Assembly (NCBI GenBank): GCA_036268995.1
Contig: DATATB010000090.1
Location: 71,584-135,583, forward strand
Length of the DNA: 64,000 nucleotides
Reading direction: 5' to 3'
From: DATATB01 sp036268995
GTDB taxonomy: Bacteria > Planctomycetota > Planctomycetia > Pirellulales > PNKZ01
Made by a program: the position numbers and the translations under genes. Below the pieces are notes generated by a model, which ran no database searches, was not told where the DNA came from, and saw only the letters and a program-made list of their open reading frames with translations. Numbering within the stretch: position 1 is the first letter of the stretch; each line of letters begins with the position of its first letter. This document shows, piece after piece, positions 22,725-31,584 of this stretch.

Positions 22725-25040
22725 ATGAAAGCTGGCATGGTATTGGGATGGATGCTCTGCGTGCTTGCGGCGCGCCCAGCGCCGGCTGCCCCGCCTGCCC
22801 AGTTGCCGGGCACCGCCGCGCTTGATTGGCAGGACGATCTGGCCGACCGCATGATGGACGGTCTGCATCGCTACATCCAGCGCAAGATTGCCGCTTCGCC
22901 GCAAGACCGCGCCGCGCGCTGGCACCGCGATCCCAGTTCGGCCAAAGCGTACGAAGCCTCGATTGCCGAGAATCGCGATCGCTTCCGAAAAATCATCGGC
23001 GCGACCGATCCTCGCGTGACCGGACCGCTCGAACGTATCGCCGCCGGTTCCGATTCGCTCGTCGTGGCCGAAACCGATCGCTATCGCGTCTACCAGGTGC
23101 GCTGGCCGGTGCTCGACGGCGTCGATGGCGAAGGCTTGCTGCTCGAGCCGCGCGGCCCGGCAGCCGGATCGGTCGTTGCGTTGGGCGATGCCGATTGGTC
23201 GCCTGAGCAACTCGTCGGCCTGCGGTCGGGCGTCCCGCCCTCGCAGCAGTTCGCCCGGCGGCTGGCCGAAAATGGTTTTCGCGTGTTCGTGCCGGTGCTG
23301 GTCGATCGCGGCATCGAATACTCGGGCAATCCACGCGTCGGCTATACGAACCAAACGCATCGCGAATGGATCTATCGCCAGGCCTATCACATGGGCCGGC
23401 ATGTCATCGGCTTCGAGGTGCAAAAGATTTCGGCGTTGGTCGACTGGCTGCGGAGCCAATCGCCGAGCGACAAGCAGAAGATTGGCGTTGCCGGCTATGG
23501 CGAAGGCGGACTGCTCGCCCTGTACGCCGCGGCGGCCGACCCGCGCATCGATGCCTGCCTGGTGAGCGGTTACCTCCAGCGCCGCGACCGGCCGTGGGAA
23601 GAGCCGCTATACCGCAACATCTGGTCGCTGCTGACGGAATTCGGCGATGCGGAAATCGCCACGCTCATCGCTCCGCGCGGTCTGGTCGTGGAATACAGCG
23701 CCGTGCCCGAGGTGCTTGGCCCGCCGGCGGTGCCCAAAGGCCGGCGAGGCGGGGCCGCGGTCGGCAAGTTGCTGACTCCCGACTGGTCGCAAGTGGAAGG
23801 CGAGTTCGCCCGGATTGGCAAGCTGCTGCCGGAAGGTTTTCAACCTCGCCACCTGGTTGCCGGCCTGGGCGATCGCACCACCGGCCCCGGCTCGGACGAG
23901 GCGGTGACCAAATTCGCCACGCTGCTGGGAGTCGAAGTCCTCGCCCCTCTGGCCTCTGCCGCGCCGGCCGACGGGCGTGCGCATTTCGATCCGGCCGCGC
24001 GCCAGCGGCGACAAGTCGGCCAGCTCGAAGATTATGTGCAAAAGTTGGTGCGCGGTTCCGACGCGGTGCGGGCCGATTTCTTTCTCGGCAAGGAAGAGTT
24101 CCAAACCGATTCGGCCGAAAAATTTGCTCGGCACACGCGCGACTATCAAAAGTATCTGTGGGACGAAGTGCTCGGCCGGTTGCACGATCAGCCGCTGAAG
24201 CCCAACGTGCGCTCGCGGCTCGTCTATCAGCGCCCGCGCTGGAATGGTTATGACGTGGTGCTGGATGTTTTTCCCGATGTGTTTGCCTGGGGCGTACTGC
24301 TGCTGCCGGTAGATCTGAAGCCGGGCGAGCGGCGGCCGGTCGTGGTTTGTCAGCACGGTCGCAATGGATTGCCACGCGACACGATCGAGGGGGACCATAA
24401 GGCCTATCATGATTTCGCGGCGCATCTGGCCGATCGCGGCTTCGTCGTCTTCGCGCCGCACAATCCCTATCGCGGCGAAGACCGTTACCGGCTGCTGTCG
24501 CGCAAGGCCAACTCGGTCAAGGCCTCGCTCTTCTCGTTCATCCTGGCTCAACACGAGCAGATTCTCGATTACCTGGCCGCGCTACCGGGGGCCGATCCGC
24601 AGCGGATTGCGTTTTATGGTTTGAGCTACGGCGGCGAGACGGCCGTACGCGTGCCGCCGCTGCTGGATCGTTATTGCCTGTCGATCTGCTCGGCCGACTT
24701 CAACGACTGGGCCCGCAAGGTGGCATCGACCGACGCCCGCTACAGCTTCATGTTCACCATCGAATGGGAGATGCCCTACTTCAATATGGGCAGCACGTTC
24801 AACTATGCCGAGATGGCCGCGCTCATGGTTCCGCGGCCGTTCATGGTCGAGCGTGGGCATGCCGACGGCGTGGCTCCCGACGAATGGGTGGCCTACGAAT
24901 ACGCCAAAGTCCGCCGGCTCTATGACCAATTGCACGTCGGCCAGCGCACCGCGATCGAGTTCTTCGACGGTCCCCACACGATTTACGGCGTCGGCACGTT
25001 CAAATTCCTCGAGCGCCAACTGCGCTGGCCGCTACCATAA
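22725..25040 (+). CDS. exported protein with two alpha/beta-hydrolase domains
   Basis: 771 residues with a signal peptide ending near A-P-A-A. Residues about 100-400 form a first alpha/beta-hydrolase-like half whose nucleophile elbow reads G-Y-G-E-G-G, with Gly where Ser is needed. Residues about 480-771 form a second half with an intact elbow G-L-S-Y-G-G, a following acid in the E-R-G-H-A-D-G region and a terminal G-P-H-T-I-Y-G His. It resembles the acetylxylan-esterase/dienelactone-hydrolase type seen in planctomycetes. So the C-terminal half is the probable esterase and the N-terminal half a degenerate copy. Substrate unknown. Confidence 0.75.
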   Translation: MKAGMVLGWMLCVLAARPAPAAPPAQLPGTAALDWQDDLADRMMDGLHRYIQRKIAASPQDRAARWHRDPSSAKAYEASIAENRDRFRKIIGATDPRVTGPLERIAAGSDSLVVAETDRYRVYQVRWPVLDGVDGEGLLLEPRGPAAGSVVALGDADWSPEQLVGLRSGVPPSQQFARRLAENGFRVFVPVLVDRGIEYSGNPRVGYTNQTHREWIYRQAYHMGRHVIGFEVQKISALVDWLRSQSPSDKQKIGVAGYGEGGLLALYAAAADPRIDACLVSGYLQRRDRPWEEPLYRNIWSLLTEFGDAEIATLIAPRGLVVEYSAVPEVLGPPAVPKGRRGGAAVGKLLTPDWSQVEGEFARIGKLLPEGFQPRHLVAGLGDRTTGPGSDEAVTKFATLLGVEVLAPLASAAPADGRAHFDPAARQRRQVGQLEDYVQKLVRGSDAVRADFFLGKEEFQTDSAEKFARHTRDYQKYLWDEVLGRLHDQPLKPNVRSRLVYQRPRWNGYDVVLDVFPDVFAWGVLLLPVDLKPGERRPVVVCQHGRNGLPRDTIEGDHKAYHDFAAHLADRGFVVFAPHNPYRGEDRYRLLSRKANSVKASLFSFILAQHEQILDYLAALPGADPQRIAFYGLSYGGETAVRVPPLLDRYCLSICSADFNDWARKVASTDARYSFMFTIEWEMPYFNMGSTFNYAEMAALMVPRPFMVERGHADGVAPDEWVAYEYAKVRRLYDQLHVGQRTAIEFFDGPHTIYGVGTFKFLERQLRWPLP

Positions 25041-25088
25041 AGCCGCGACCGGTGATCGCGCCGGCGCGACCAACGGTCGCGGCTTTAT
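25037..25088. terminator. strong hairpin overlapping the hydrolase stop
   Basis: Fifteen-base arms ATAAAGCCGCGACCG (25037-25051) and CGGTCGCGGCTTTAT (25074-25088) are perfect complements, with a second TCGCGCCGGCGCGA palindrome in the loop. The left arm includes the TAA stop of the hydrolase gene. Confidence 0.7.
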
Positions 25089-25112
25089 ATGCGCCGGAAT
25101 CCCGACTATAGT
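25084..25112 (+). promoter_or_regulatory. possible promoter for the phosphodiesterase operon
   Basis: TTTATA (four of six) and TATAGT (five of six) are 17 bases apart, directly downstream of the hairpin. The predicted start is about 55 bases before the next start codon. Confidence 0.45.
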
Positions 25113-25174
25113 GACTTGTCGTTCGTCCCGCCAAAATTGAACACGCCAATCGTTCCTGCCTTGGAGTTTGCTCA

Positions 25175-26548
25175 ATGCTTGTCGTACGCCGCCTGGCTTT
25201 ATGTCTCGTCGTTTTGTGCCTTGTCGCGACCACTGCGATCGCCGCGCCTCGGACCGACCGCTGCGTGATCCTGGTCAGCGTCGACGGCCTGGCGCATTTC
25301 TATCGCCAGGATCCGCGGGCCGACATGCCCACGTTGCGGCGATTGGCCGCCGAAGGCGCGCAAACGGCCGGCATGCGCTGCTCGTTCCCCACGGTCACCT
25401 GGCCCAACCACACCACGCTCGTCACGGGCGTCGTGCCGGCGGTGCACGGCGTGATCGGCAATAACTACGTCGACCGCAGCACCGGCAAACCCGTGGCGCT
25501 GATCCCCGATCCGCTGTTCGATAAGGACGAGATCGTCAAGGTGCCCACAATCTACGACGCGGCCCATGCGGCCGGTCTCAAGACGGTGGGCATCGTCTGG
25601 CCGGCCTCGCGCAATGCCCGCTCGCTGGATCTCACCGTGCCCGACATGTACGGCGACGGCTGGACGCGCTTCGGCACGCAAAGCTGGCTGGCCGAGCTGC
25701 GTGCCGAAGGCCTGCCCGTCGACATGCAAGCCGCCTGGTGCAAAGCGGCGACCGGCGGGGTGCAGCGCGATTGGCTGTACACGCGCATGGCCCGGCAGGC
25801 GATTCAAAAGCATTCGCCAAACCTGTTGCTGATCCACCTGGTCGAAACCGACCACGTGGAGCATCGCGCCGGCCCGCGCTCCGACGACGCCTATTGGGCC
25901 GTGAGCTATGCCGACGACCGGATTCGCGACTTGGTCGAAGGCGTCGAGAACTCGCCGCTGCGCGGCAAGACCACGATTTTCATCTGCAGCGACCACGGGT
26001 TCTTCCCCATCACCAAGGACATTCGCCCCAACGTGGTGCTCGCGCAGTTGGGGTTGATCGACAAGGCCAAGGGTGGCAAGCGGTCCGCGTTTGTCCTTTC
26101 GCAGGGTGGCGGAGCGGCCGTGTATATCCTCGACGATGCCCGCCGCGATCAGATTGCCCAGCAACTGCGCGACCAGCTCGGGCATCTCGAAGGCGTCGAA
26201 GCTGTGATTGAATCCAAAGATTTCGGCAAGATCGGTCAGGCACGGCGCGAGGACGACCCACATGGGGCCGACATGTGGCTGGCGGCCAAGCGGAACTACA
26301 GCTTCACCGACTCCACCGATGGCGACAACCCCGTCGTCCCGCGTCAGAGCGCGGCCGGCACGCACGGCTATTTGCCCAGTCACGACGACCTGCTCGCCAC
26401 CTGCGTGATGTGGGGCGCCGGTATTCAGCCGGGCGCCAAGCTCGACACGGTCAGCAATCTGGACGTGGCTCCGACCATCGCCCGGCTCTTAGGCATTGAA
26501 CTGCCGACGGCCCAAGGCAAAGTCATGGCCGACGCGCTGGCCCCATGA
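25175..26548 (+). CDS. exported nucleotide pyrophosphatase/phosphodiesterase-type protein
   Basis: 457 residues with a clean signal peptide (A-I-A-A-P). It belongs to the alkaline-phosphatase superfamily, type I phosphodiesterase branch: metal Asp in V-S-V-D-G, nucleophile Thr in F-P-T-V-T-W-P-N-H-T-T, E-T-D-H-V-E-H, C-S-D-H-G-F and the final G-T-H-G-Y His. All metal ligands appear present. TTGGAG lies 8 bases before the ATG at 25175. It should hydrolyse phosphodiester or pyrophosphate bonds in the periplasm. The stop overlaps the start of the PHP-type gene, so the two are made together and may act in sequence on one substrate. Confidence 0.85.
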   Translation: MLVVRRLALCLVVLCLVATTAIAAPRTDRCVILVSVDGLAHFYRQDPRADMPTLRRLAAEGAQTAGMRCSFPTVTWPNHTTLVTGVVPAVHGVIGNNYVDRSTGKPVALIPDPLFDKDEIVKVPTIYDAAHAAGLKTVGIVWPASRNARSLDLTVPDMYGDGWTRFGTQSWLAELRAEGLPVDMQAAWCKAATGGVQRDWLYTRMARQAIQKHSPNLLLIHLVETDHVEHRAGPRSDDAYWAVSYADDRIRDLVEGVENSPLRGKTTIFICSDHGFFPITKDIRPNVVLAQLGLIDKAKGGKRSAFVLSQGGGAAVYILDDARRDQIAQQLRDQLGHLEGVEAVIESKDFGKIGQARREDDPHGADMWLAAKRNYSFTDSTDGDNPVVPRQSAAGTHGYLPSHDDLLATCVMWGAGIQPGAKLDTVSNLDVAPTIARLLGIELPTAQGKVMADALAP

Positions 26549-28638
26549 GCATGCGGCGATCCAGTGCGTGCGTGCTGGGGGTCGTGATAGCCTGGGCGCT
26601 GGCCGGCTGTACGGATGCGGTCTGGGCCGACACCAAAGTGCTCTTTGCGCCGCTGCGGCATCTACGCAGCGGCGCGACGCGCGAGTGGAGTGATTTTCCC
26701 GAGCAGTCGGCGGGCGACCGCCTCACGGTCTCGTTCTCAGCCGAGGCCAACACGGCGCCGCAGACGCTCACGCTGCGGCAGCAGGACGTGAAGCAGCGCT
26801 GGTCGCTGGTGCTCAACGGCCGGCCGCTGGCGAAGCTCGCGCCAGACGAAAACGACCTGGTGGCCACGGTGACCGTGCCCGCCGGCGCATTGAAAAGTGG
26901 GGCGAACACGCTGGTGATCGAAGCGGGAAGCCAAGCACCGGACGATATTTGGCTGGGCGATATCCGGCTCGATCCGCGGCCGCCGAGCGAAGCCTTGGCC
27001 GCGGCCACGGTCAAAGTCGAAATCATCTCGGCCGAAACCGGCAAACCGCTGCCCGGCCGCATCACGATCGTGAATGCCGACGGGGCTTTGGCGGCGCTGG
27101 CGAATGTCTCGAACGCGACCCATGCGGTGCGGCCCGGCGTGGTTTACACGGCCGAGGGTTTGGCCGAGATTCGGCTGCCGCTTGGCCGCTACACATTGTT
27201 TGCCGGCCGCGGTTTCGAATACGGCGTGGCCCGCGCGGAGGTCACGCTCGAATCGGGCGACGTCGTCAGCAAGCAGCTGGCCATTGCCCGCGAAGTGGCC
27301 ACGCCCGGCCTGGTGAGTTGCGACACGCATTGCCACACGTTTACGTTTTCTCGCCACGGCGACGCCACGCTGGCCGAGCGGCTGGTGACGCTGACCGGCG
27401 AAGGCATCGAGCTGCCAGTGGCCACGGACCATAACCTGCAAGTGGACTACGCCCCGGCCGCGGCCCAAGCCGGCCTATTAAAGTATTTCACGCCGATCGT
27501 TGGCAACGAAGTCACCACGCGAGTGGGCCATTTTAATGTCTTTCCGTTGGCCGCCGGCGGATCGATCGACCATAACGGCCGGAGCTGGCGCGAAGTGTTT
27601 GCCGCGATTCACCAGGCGCCGCGAGCGCAAGTGATCGTGCTCAATCATGCCGACGACGTCCACAGCGGTTTTCGCCCCTTCGGCAGCGCTCGCCATATTG
27701 AACTGACTGGCGAGGATCTCGACGGTTGGAAGCTCGAAGCCAGCGCGATGGAGGTCATCAACTCCGGGGCGCTGCGCACGGATCCGCTGGAACTGGTGCG
27801 CGGCTGGTTCGGCATGCTCAATGCCGGGGTGAAGCTGGCGCCGGTCGGATCGAGCGATTCGCACGACGTGTGCCGATCGATCATTGGCCAGGGCCGGACC
27901 TACGTGCGCGTGCGCGACGACGATCCGGGCCACATTGATATTGCCGCGGCCTGCGAAAGTTTTCGCCATGGCCGCGTAATGGCCAGCTTGGGATTGCTCG
28001 CCGAAATCACGGTCGACGGTCGTCATGGCGCCGGCGACCTGGTGCCGGCCGAAAAAAGCGTGCAGGTAAGCGTCCGCGTATCAGGGCCGAGCTGGACGCA
28101 AGTCGAGCACGTGGCACTCTACGCCAACGGCGTGCTCGTGCGCGCGGCCGACCTCGGCGGCGCGGCCGGATCATCGCCCGGGCTGAAGTGGAAGAACGAA
28201 TGGACAGTCGAACTGGCGAAACAGGATGTGTATCTCGTAGCCGTGGCTCGAGGGCCGGGTGTGCGCGAGCCGTTCTGGCCGATCGCCAAACCGTATCAGC
28301 CCAGTTCGCCGGACTGGAAGCCGTACGTGCTCGGCATTAGCGGCGCCGTGCGGATCGATGCCGATGGCCGGCCGGGATTTAGCTGCGCCAAGGAGTATGC
28401 CCAAGCCTGCTGGCAGCAGGCGAACGGAGACTTGCCGCAAATGATGCATTTGCTTGCAGCCTACGACGAGTCGGTGGTTTCGCAAGCAGCCGGCGTGCTG
28501 CGGATCGCAGGTCATGGGCCGTTTGAGCCAGCGCTGCTCGACGCCCTGCGAAGCGCATCGCCCGTCGTACAGGGCGGTTTCCACGCCTATCAAGCCGCGT
28601 GGAGAATCAGCCAGGCAGCGCGAAGCAAGTCGCCTTAG
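26545..28638 (+). CDS. exported CehA/McbA-type PHP metallohydrolase
   Basis: 697 residues. The start has a signal peptide with an L-A-G-C lipobox, so it may be a lipoprotein, though V-W-A-D also allows ordinary cleavage. Residues about 150-250 look like beta-sandwich (carboxypeptidase-regulatory-like). From about residue 255 the PHP metal motifs follow: C-D-T-H-C-H-T-F-T-F, A-T-D-H-N, L-N-H-A-D-D, and G-S-S-D-S-H-D. This is the CehA/McbA family of periplasmic phosphoesterase/carbaryl-hydrolase relatives. Coupled by ATGA-type overlap to the upstream phosphodiesterase. The actual substrate is not evident. Confidence 0.78.
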   Translation: MSMRRSSACVLGVVIAWALAGCTDAVWADTKVLFAPLRHLRSGATREWSDFPEQSAGDRLTVSFSAEANTAPQTLTLRQQDVKQRWSLVLNGRPLAKLAPDENDLVATVTVPAGALKSGANTLVIEAGSQAPDDIWLGDIRLDPRPPSEALAAATVKVEIISAETGKPLPGRITIVNADGALAALANVSNATHAVRPGVVYTAEGLAEIRLPLGRYTLFAGRGFEYGVARAEVTLESGDVVSKQLAIAREVATPGLVSCDTHCHTFTFSRHGDATLAERLVTLTGEGIELPVATDHNLQVDYAPAAAQAGLLKYFTPIVGNEVTTRVGHFNVFPLAAGGSIDHNGRSWREVFAAIHQAPRAQVIVLNHADDVHSGFRPFGSARHIELTGEDLDGWKLEASAMEVINSGALRTDPLELVRGWFGMLNAGVKLAPVGSSDSHDVCRSIIGQGRTYVRVRDDDPGHIDIAAACESFRHGRVMASLGLLAEITVDGRHGAGDLVPAEKSVQVSVRVSGPSWTQVEHVALYANGVLVRAADLGGAAGSSPGLKWKNEWTVELAKQDVYLVAVARGPGVREPFWPIAKPYQPSSPDWKPYVLGISGAVRIDADGRPGFSCAKEYAQACWQQANGDLPQMMHLLAAYDESVVSQAAGVLRIAGHGPFEPALLDALRSASPVVQGGFHAYQAAWRISQAARSKSP

Positions 28639-28663
28639 GTAGCTGCTACGGACAACTGACCAC

Positions 28664-28684
28664 GGACTACGGACTACGGACTAC
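28664..28684. repeat. three tandem GGACTAC units at the galE 3' end
   Basis: Three exact 7-bp direct repeats fill most of the gap between the PHP gene and galE. On the minus strand they contribute the last codons and the TAG stop of galE (G-S-P-stop). Confidence 0.7.
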
Positions 28685-29663
28685 CTTCGTATCCCCGCGG
28701 ATGCCCCTGGTGCCAGCGCCATGCGGTCTCGACGATCGGCTGGATTTCGAGATAACGCGGCTGCCAGCCGAGTTGCTCGCGCGCACGGCGGGCGTCGGCC
28801 ACCAGCTCGGGCGGATCGCCCGGTCGCCGCGCTCCCAGCTTGACGGGAATCGGATGGCCGGTCGACTGGCGGCAGGCGTCGATCACTTCGCGGACGCTGT
28901 GGCCGCGGCCGGTGCCCAGGTTGAGCTTCAGCCCCTGGCCCGGCTGCAAGCGTTCCAAGGCCAGCAAGTGGGCGCTGGCCAGATCGTCCACGTGCACGTA
29001 GTCGCGCACGCACGTGCCGTCGGGTGTGGGATAGTCGTCGCCAAAGACTTCGATCTGCGGCCGAGAACCCAGCGCGACTTGCAGCACCAGCGGAATCAGA
29101 TGCGTTTCCGGATCGTGGTCTTCGCCAATGTCGCCCGCGGGCGAAGCGCCGGCCGCATTGAAGTAGCGCAACGCCGCATAGCCCAATCCATACGCGGCGG
29201 CATAGTCGGCCAGGGCCTGCTCGACAACCAGCTTGCTGAAGCCATAAGGGTTGATTGGCCGCTGCGGCTGGTCCTCGTCGATCGGTACACGGTCGGGCAC
29301 GCCGTACGTGGCCGTGGTGCTGGAGAACACGAGGCGCCCGACGCCGGCAGCCCGCATCGCATCCAGTAGCGACAGGCTGCCCACGATGTTGTTCTGATAG
29401 TACTTCGCCGGATTGCGCACACTCTCGCCCACCAGCGCGAAGGCCGCAAAGTGGACGACGGCCTCGATCCGTTCGCGCAGCAGCACGGCCTCCAACAGCG
29501 GTCGATCTTGCAGTCGGCCGACGATCAGCCGGCCGGCCGGCACGGCCGCGCGATGGCCTTGCGAGAGGTTGTCATACACCAGGCAATCGTGGCCGGCGGC
29601 CAGCAAGTGCCGCAGGGCATGGCTGCCGACATATCCGGCACCGCCGATAACGAGGATTTTCAC
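28674..29663 (-). CDS. galE: UDP-glucose 4-epimerase
   Basis: About 329 residues, the usual GalE length. It has the NAD-binding G-G-A-G-Y-V-G at the N terminus, H-F-A-A-F-A-L-V-G-E-S, the catalytic Ser-rich S-S-T-T-A-T-Y-G, the Tyr/Lys pair Y-G-F-S-K and N-A-A-G-A-S. It interconverts UDP-glucose and UDP-galactose for envelope sugars. The GTG at 29663 (V-K-I-L-V) is chosen as the family start; a TTG six codons upstream is possible. The C-terminal codons come from a tandem 7-bp repeat. Monocistronic and divergent from xerD. Confidence 0.92.
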   Translation of the reverse strand: MKILVIGGAGYVGSHALRHLLAAGHDCLVYDNLSQGHRAAVPAGRLIVGRLQDRPLLEAVLLRERIEAVVHFAAFALVGESVRNPAKYYQNNIVGSLSLLDAMRAAGVGRLVFSSTTATYGVPDRVPIDEDQPQRPINPYGFSKLVVEQALADYAAAYGLGYAALRYFNAAGASPAGDIGEDHDPETHLIPLVLQVALGSRPQIEVFGDDYPTPDGTCVRDYVHVDDLASAHLLALERLQPGQGLKLNLGTGRGHSVREVIDACRQSTGHPIPVKLGARRPGDPPELVADARRAREQLGWQPRYLEIQPIVETAWRWHQGHPRGYEGSP

Positions 29664-29834
29664 GTTGAATAGTTCCAGCAAAACGATTTAGCCGCGATCG
29701 AAAGGCCTAATTTACCATACCCTGCCATTGCCGAACCGGGGGAGCTGGCAAGTCGGGTTGAAGCGGCTGGGGCGGCCGGGCCGAAAACAGGAGATGAGCA
29801 GAGCGTGTACCTGGCCCCAGCGGCGGAACCCGGC

Positions 29835-30773
29835 ATGGCAAAATCTCGCAAGTTGCCCCTCAAAGCCCCGGCAGCGGTCAAGAGTGGCGAGCATCCCTGG
29901 GCCACGGCTTTTGCCGAATATCAGCGGAGCGAGTGCCACCTATCGGCCAACACGGTGGCGGCCTATCGCCGCGACCTCGCCAAGTTCTTCCGCTGGCTGG
30001 GCAACCGCCGCGTGCCGGCCCTGCGCGTCCGCGAGCTGGCCGATTACGCCGGCTGGCTGCACGAGCAGAATCTGGCGCCCGCCAGCCTGGCGCGGCACAT
30101 CGTCTCGCTCAAACTGTTCTTCCGCTACTTGCAGTTGGAAGGCATTGTGACCGACAACCCGGTCGAACTGCTGGGCAGCCAGAAGCTCTGGCAGCGGGTG
30201 CCCGTCGTGCTGCCGCCGCGCGTGATCGACGATCTGTTCACCGCGCCGCGCGCGGCCGACGGCTGCTGGCGGCGCGATCGCGCCCTGCTCGAGCTGCTGT
30301 ATGCCACCGGCTGCCGGGCGTCGGAGATCGCGAACCTCGAGCAGCGCAACGTGCGCTTGGACGCCGGCTATTGCCTCTGCCACGGCAAGGGAGACAAGCA
30401 GCGGATGGTGCCGGTGGGCAAGCGCGCCGTCGCCGCGATCCAGGAATACTTGCAGCACGAGCGGCCGCGCCTGGCGGCCCAAGCCCCGTCGCCGCCGAAT
30501 TGGCTGCTCTTAAGCCGTAGCGGCCGGCAACTGCGGCGCGAGCGCATCTGGGAACTGGTCACGCGCTACGCCCGGCGCGTCGGCGCGCCGCCCAAAGTCA
30601 GCCCGCACACGCTGCGTCACAGCTTTGCCACGCACCTGCTAGCCGGCGGCGCCGATTTGCGTCTCGTGCAAGAGATGCTCGGCCACGCCAGCATCACCAC
30701 CACGCAAATCTACACCCACGTCGACCACACCCGCCTCAAGAAAGTGCACCAGCAATTCCACCCGCGCGGGTAG
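29835..30773 (+). CDS. xerD: site-specific tyrosine recombinase XerD
   Basis: 312 residues. An N-terminal SAM-like DNA-binding domain (S-x-N-T-V-A-A-Y-R-R-D-L) precedes the catalytic domain with the full set: Arg in T-G-C-R-A-S-E-I, Lys in G-K-G-D-K-Q-R, H-T-L-R-H, G-H-A-S-I and the nucleophile Tyr in I-Y-T-H-V. The C terminus (L-K-K-V-H-Q-Q-F-H-P-R) is typical of XerD rather than XerC. It resolves chromosome dimers at dif with XerC; neither XerC nor dif is in view. The ATG at 29835 is chosen; a GTG at 29805 is in frame. Confidence 0.9.
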   Translation: MAKSRKLPLKAPAAVKSGEHPWATAFAEYQRSECHLSANTVAAYRRDLAKFFRWLGNRRVPALRVRELADYAGWLHEQNLAPASLARHIVSLKLFFRYLQLEGIVTDNPVELLGSQKLWQRVPVVLPPRVIDDLFTAPRAADGCWRRDRALLELLYATGCRASEIANLEQRNVRLDAGYCLCHGKGDKQRMVPVGKRAVAAIQEYLQHERPRLAAQAPSPPNWLLLSRSGRQLRRERIWELVTRYARRVGAPPKVSPHTLRHSFATHLLAGGADLRLVQEMLGHASITTTQIYTHVDHTRLKKVHQQFHPRG

Positions 30774-30784
30774 ACGCGCTCGGT

Positions 30785-30867
30785 GGCGAGCCGGGAGCGT
30801 TAGCGACCGGAGCGCGATGCGCCACGTCGCCGCTAAAGCCTCCGGTCGCTAACGCTCCCGGCTCGCC
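30785..30867. repeat. 83-bp element with perfect 28-bp inverted arms
   Basis: Arms at 30785-30812 and 30840-30867 are exact reverse complements, beginning GGCGAGCCGGGAGCGTTAGC. It fills the gap between the convergent xerD and exbD genes and could terminate both. The arms match a repeat type I associate with Pirellulales genomes, from memory only. Confidence 0.8.
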
Positions 30868-30880
30868 TTAGCACGAAAGT

Positions 30881-31354
30881 TTACGGCGCGTGCGGGGGGG
30901 CGAACTTGATCTTTTCGACGAGCTTGACGACGGTGTTGGTCTGGGGATCGATGTAGCCGGAGACGGCGGATATGGCGCGGACCACGTTGTCGTAGTGCAG
31001 GCCGTAGTCGCAGTCCAGCTCGACCTCGACGTTCTCGGCCGCGGCGGCGCTGCCGCCGACCAGGGCGATGATCTCCTTGTTCAACTCGCCAAAGCTGCCG
31101 AGCGGCCGCTCGCCCATCCGCATGCCGGCCAGCGTGCCGTCCTTGTTGGCGATCAGACGAATCTTGACCGGCGGCAACTCCTGAACCACCGCGATGCCGG
31201 CGCCCGCTAGCGGCATCTTGACGTTGAAGTCCCCCTCCTGCACGCCGATCTTGAAGCTCATCACGAAGAACGTCAGCAGTTGAAACACGATGTCGATCAT
31301 CGGCGTCATCTGCTGCTCGACCTTGTCGACGCCGCCCGGCTTGCGAAACTTCAC
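30881..31354 (-). CDS. exbD: ExbD/TolR biopolymer transport protein
   Basis: 157 residues: short cytoplasmic start, one membrane helix with the conserved M-T-P-M-I-D Asp that carries protons, then a periplasmic domain. Start is a GTG with AGGTGA 5 bases upstream. Last gene of the Tol/Exb-like cluster. With ExbB it would form a proton-driven motor passing force to an outer-membrane or periplasmic partner. It differs clearly from the second ExbD upstream. ExbD versus TolR cannot be separated by sequence alone. Confidence 0.85.
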   Translation of the reverse strand: MKFRKPGGVDKVEQQMTPMIDIVFQLLTFFVMSFKIGVQEGDFNVKMPLAGAGIAVVQELPPVKIRLIANKDGTLAGMRMGERPLGSFGELNKEIIALVGGSAAAAENVEVELDCDYGLHYDNVVRAISAVSGYIDPQTNTVVKLVEKIKFAPPHAP

Positions 31355-31412
31355 GCGCTCACCTGTTGCGTCGAGGAAGGAAATTCGGAACCACGGATGA
31401 ACAAAGAGAATT

Positions 31413-31560
31413 GACCACGGATCACACGGATGGCACGGATGGGATACAGAAATGGAAAAGAAATCGGTCGGGCGCCCTGCGATTCTTTCTCAAAGGCAAA
31501 ACACTGCATCGCAATTTTGTCTTTTGCCCTTTATCCGTGATATCCGTGTGATCCGTGGTC
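31413..31560. repeat. 148-bp element with 28-bp near-perfect inverted arms
   Basis: Arms at 31413-31440 and 31533-31560 (GACCACGGATCACACGGAT type) differ at two positions. It lies between the two exbD genes of one cluster. The ACCACGGATCACACGGAT motif is a widespread intergenic repeat. Confidence 0.8.
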
Positions 31561-31584
31561 TATTTCTTCGTAAGGACCTGCTAG

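Noticed and set aside
22442..22852. 136-codon minus-strand open frame upstream of the tandem hydrolase
   Set aside because: Overlaps the hydrolase start, no ribosome binding site, mixed low-quality composition.
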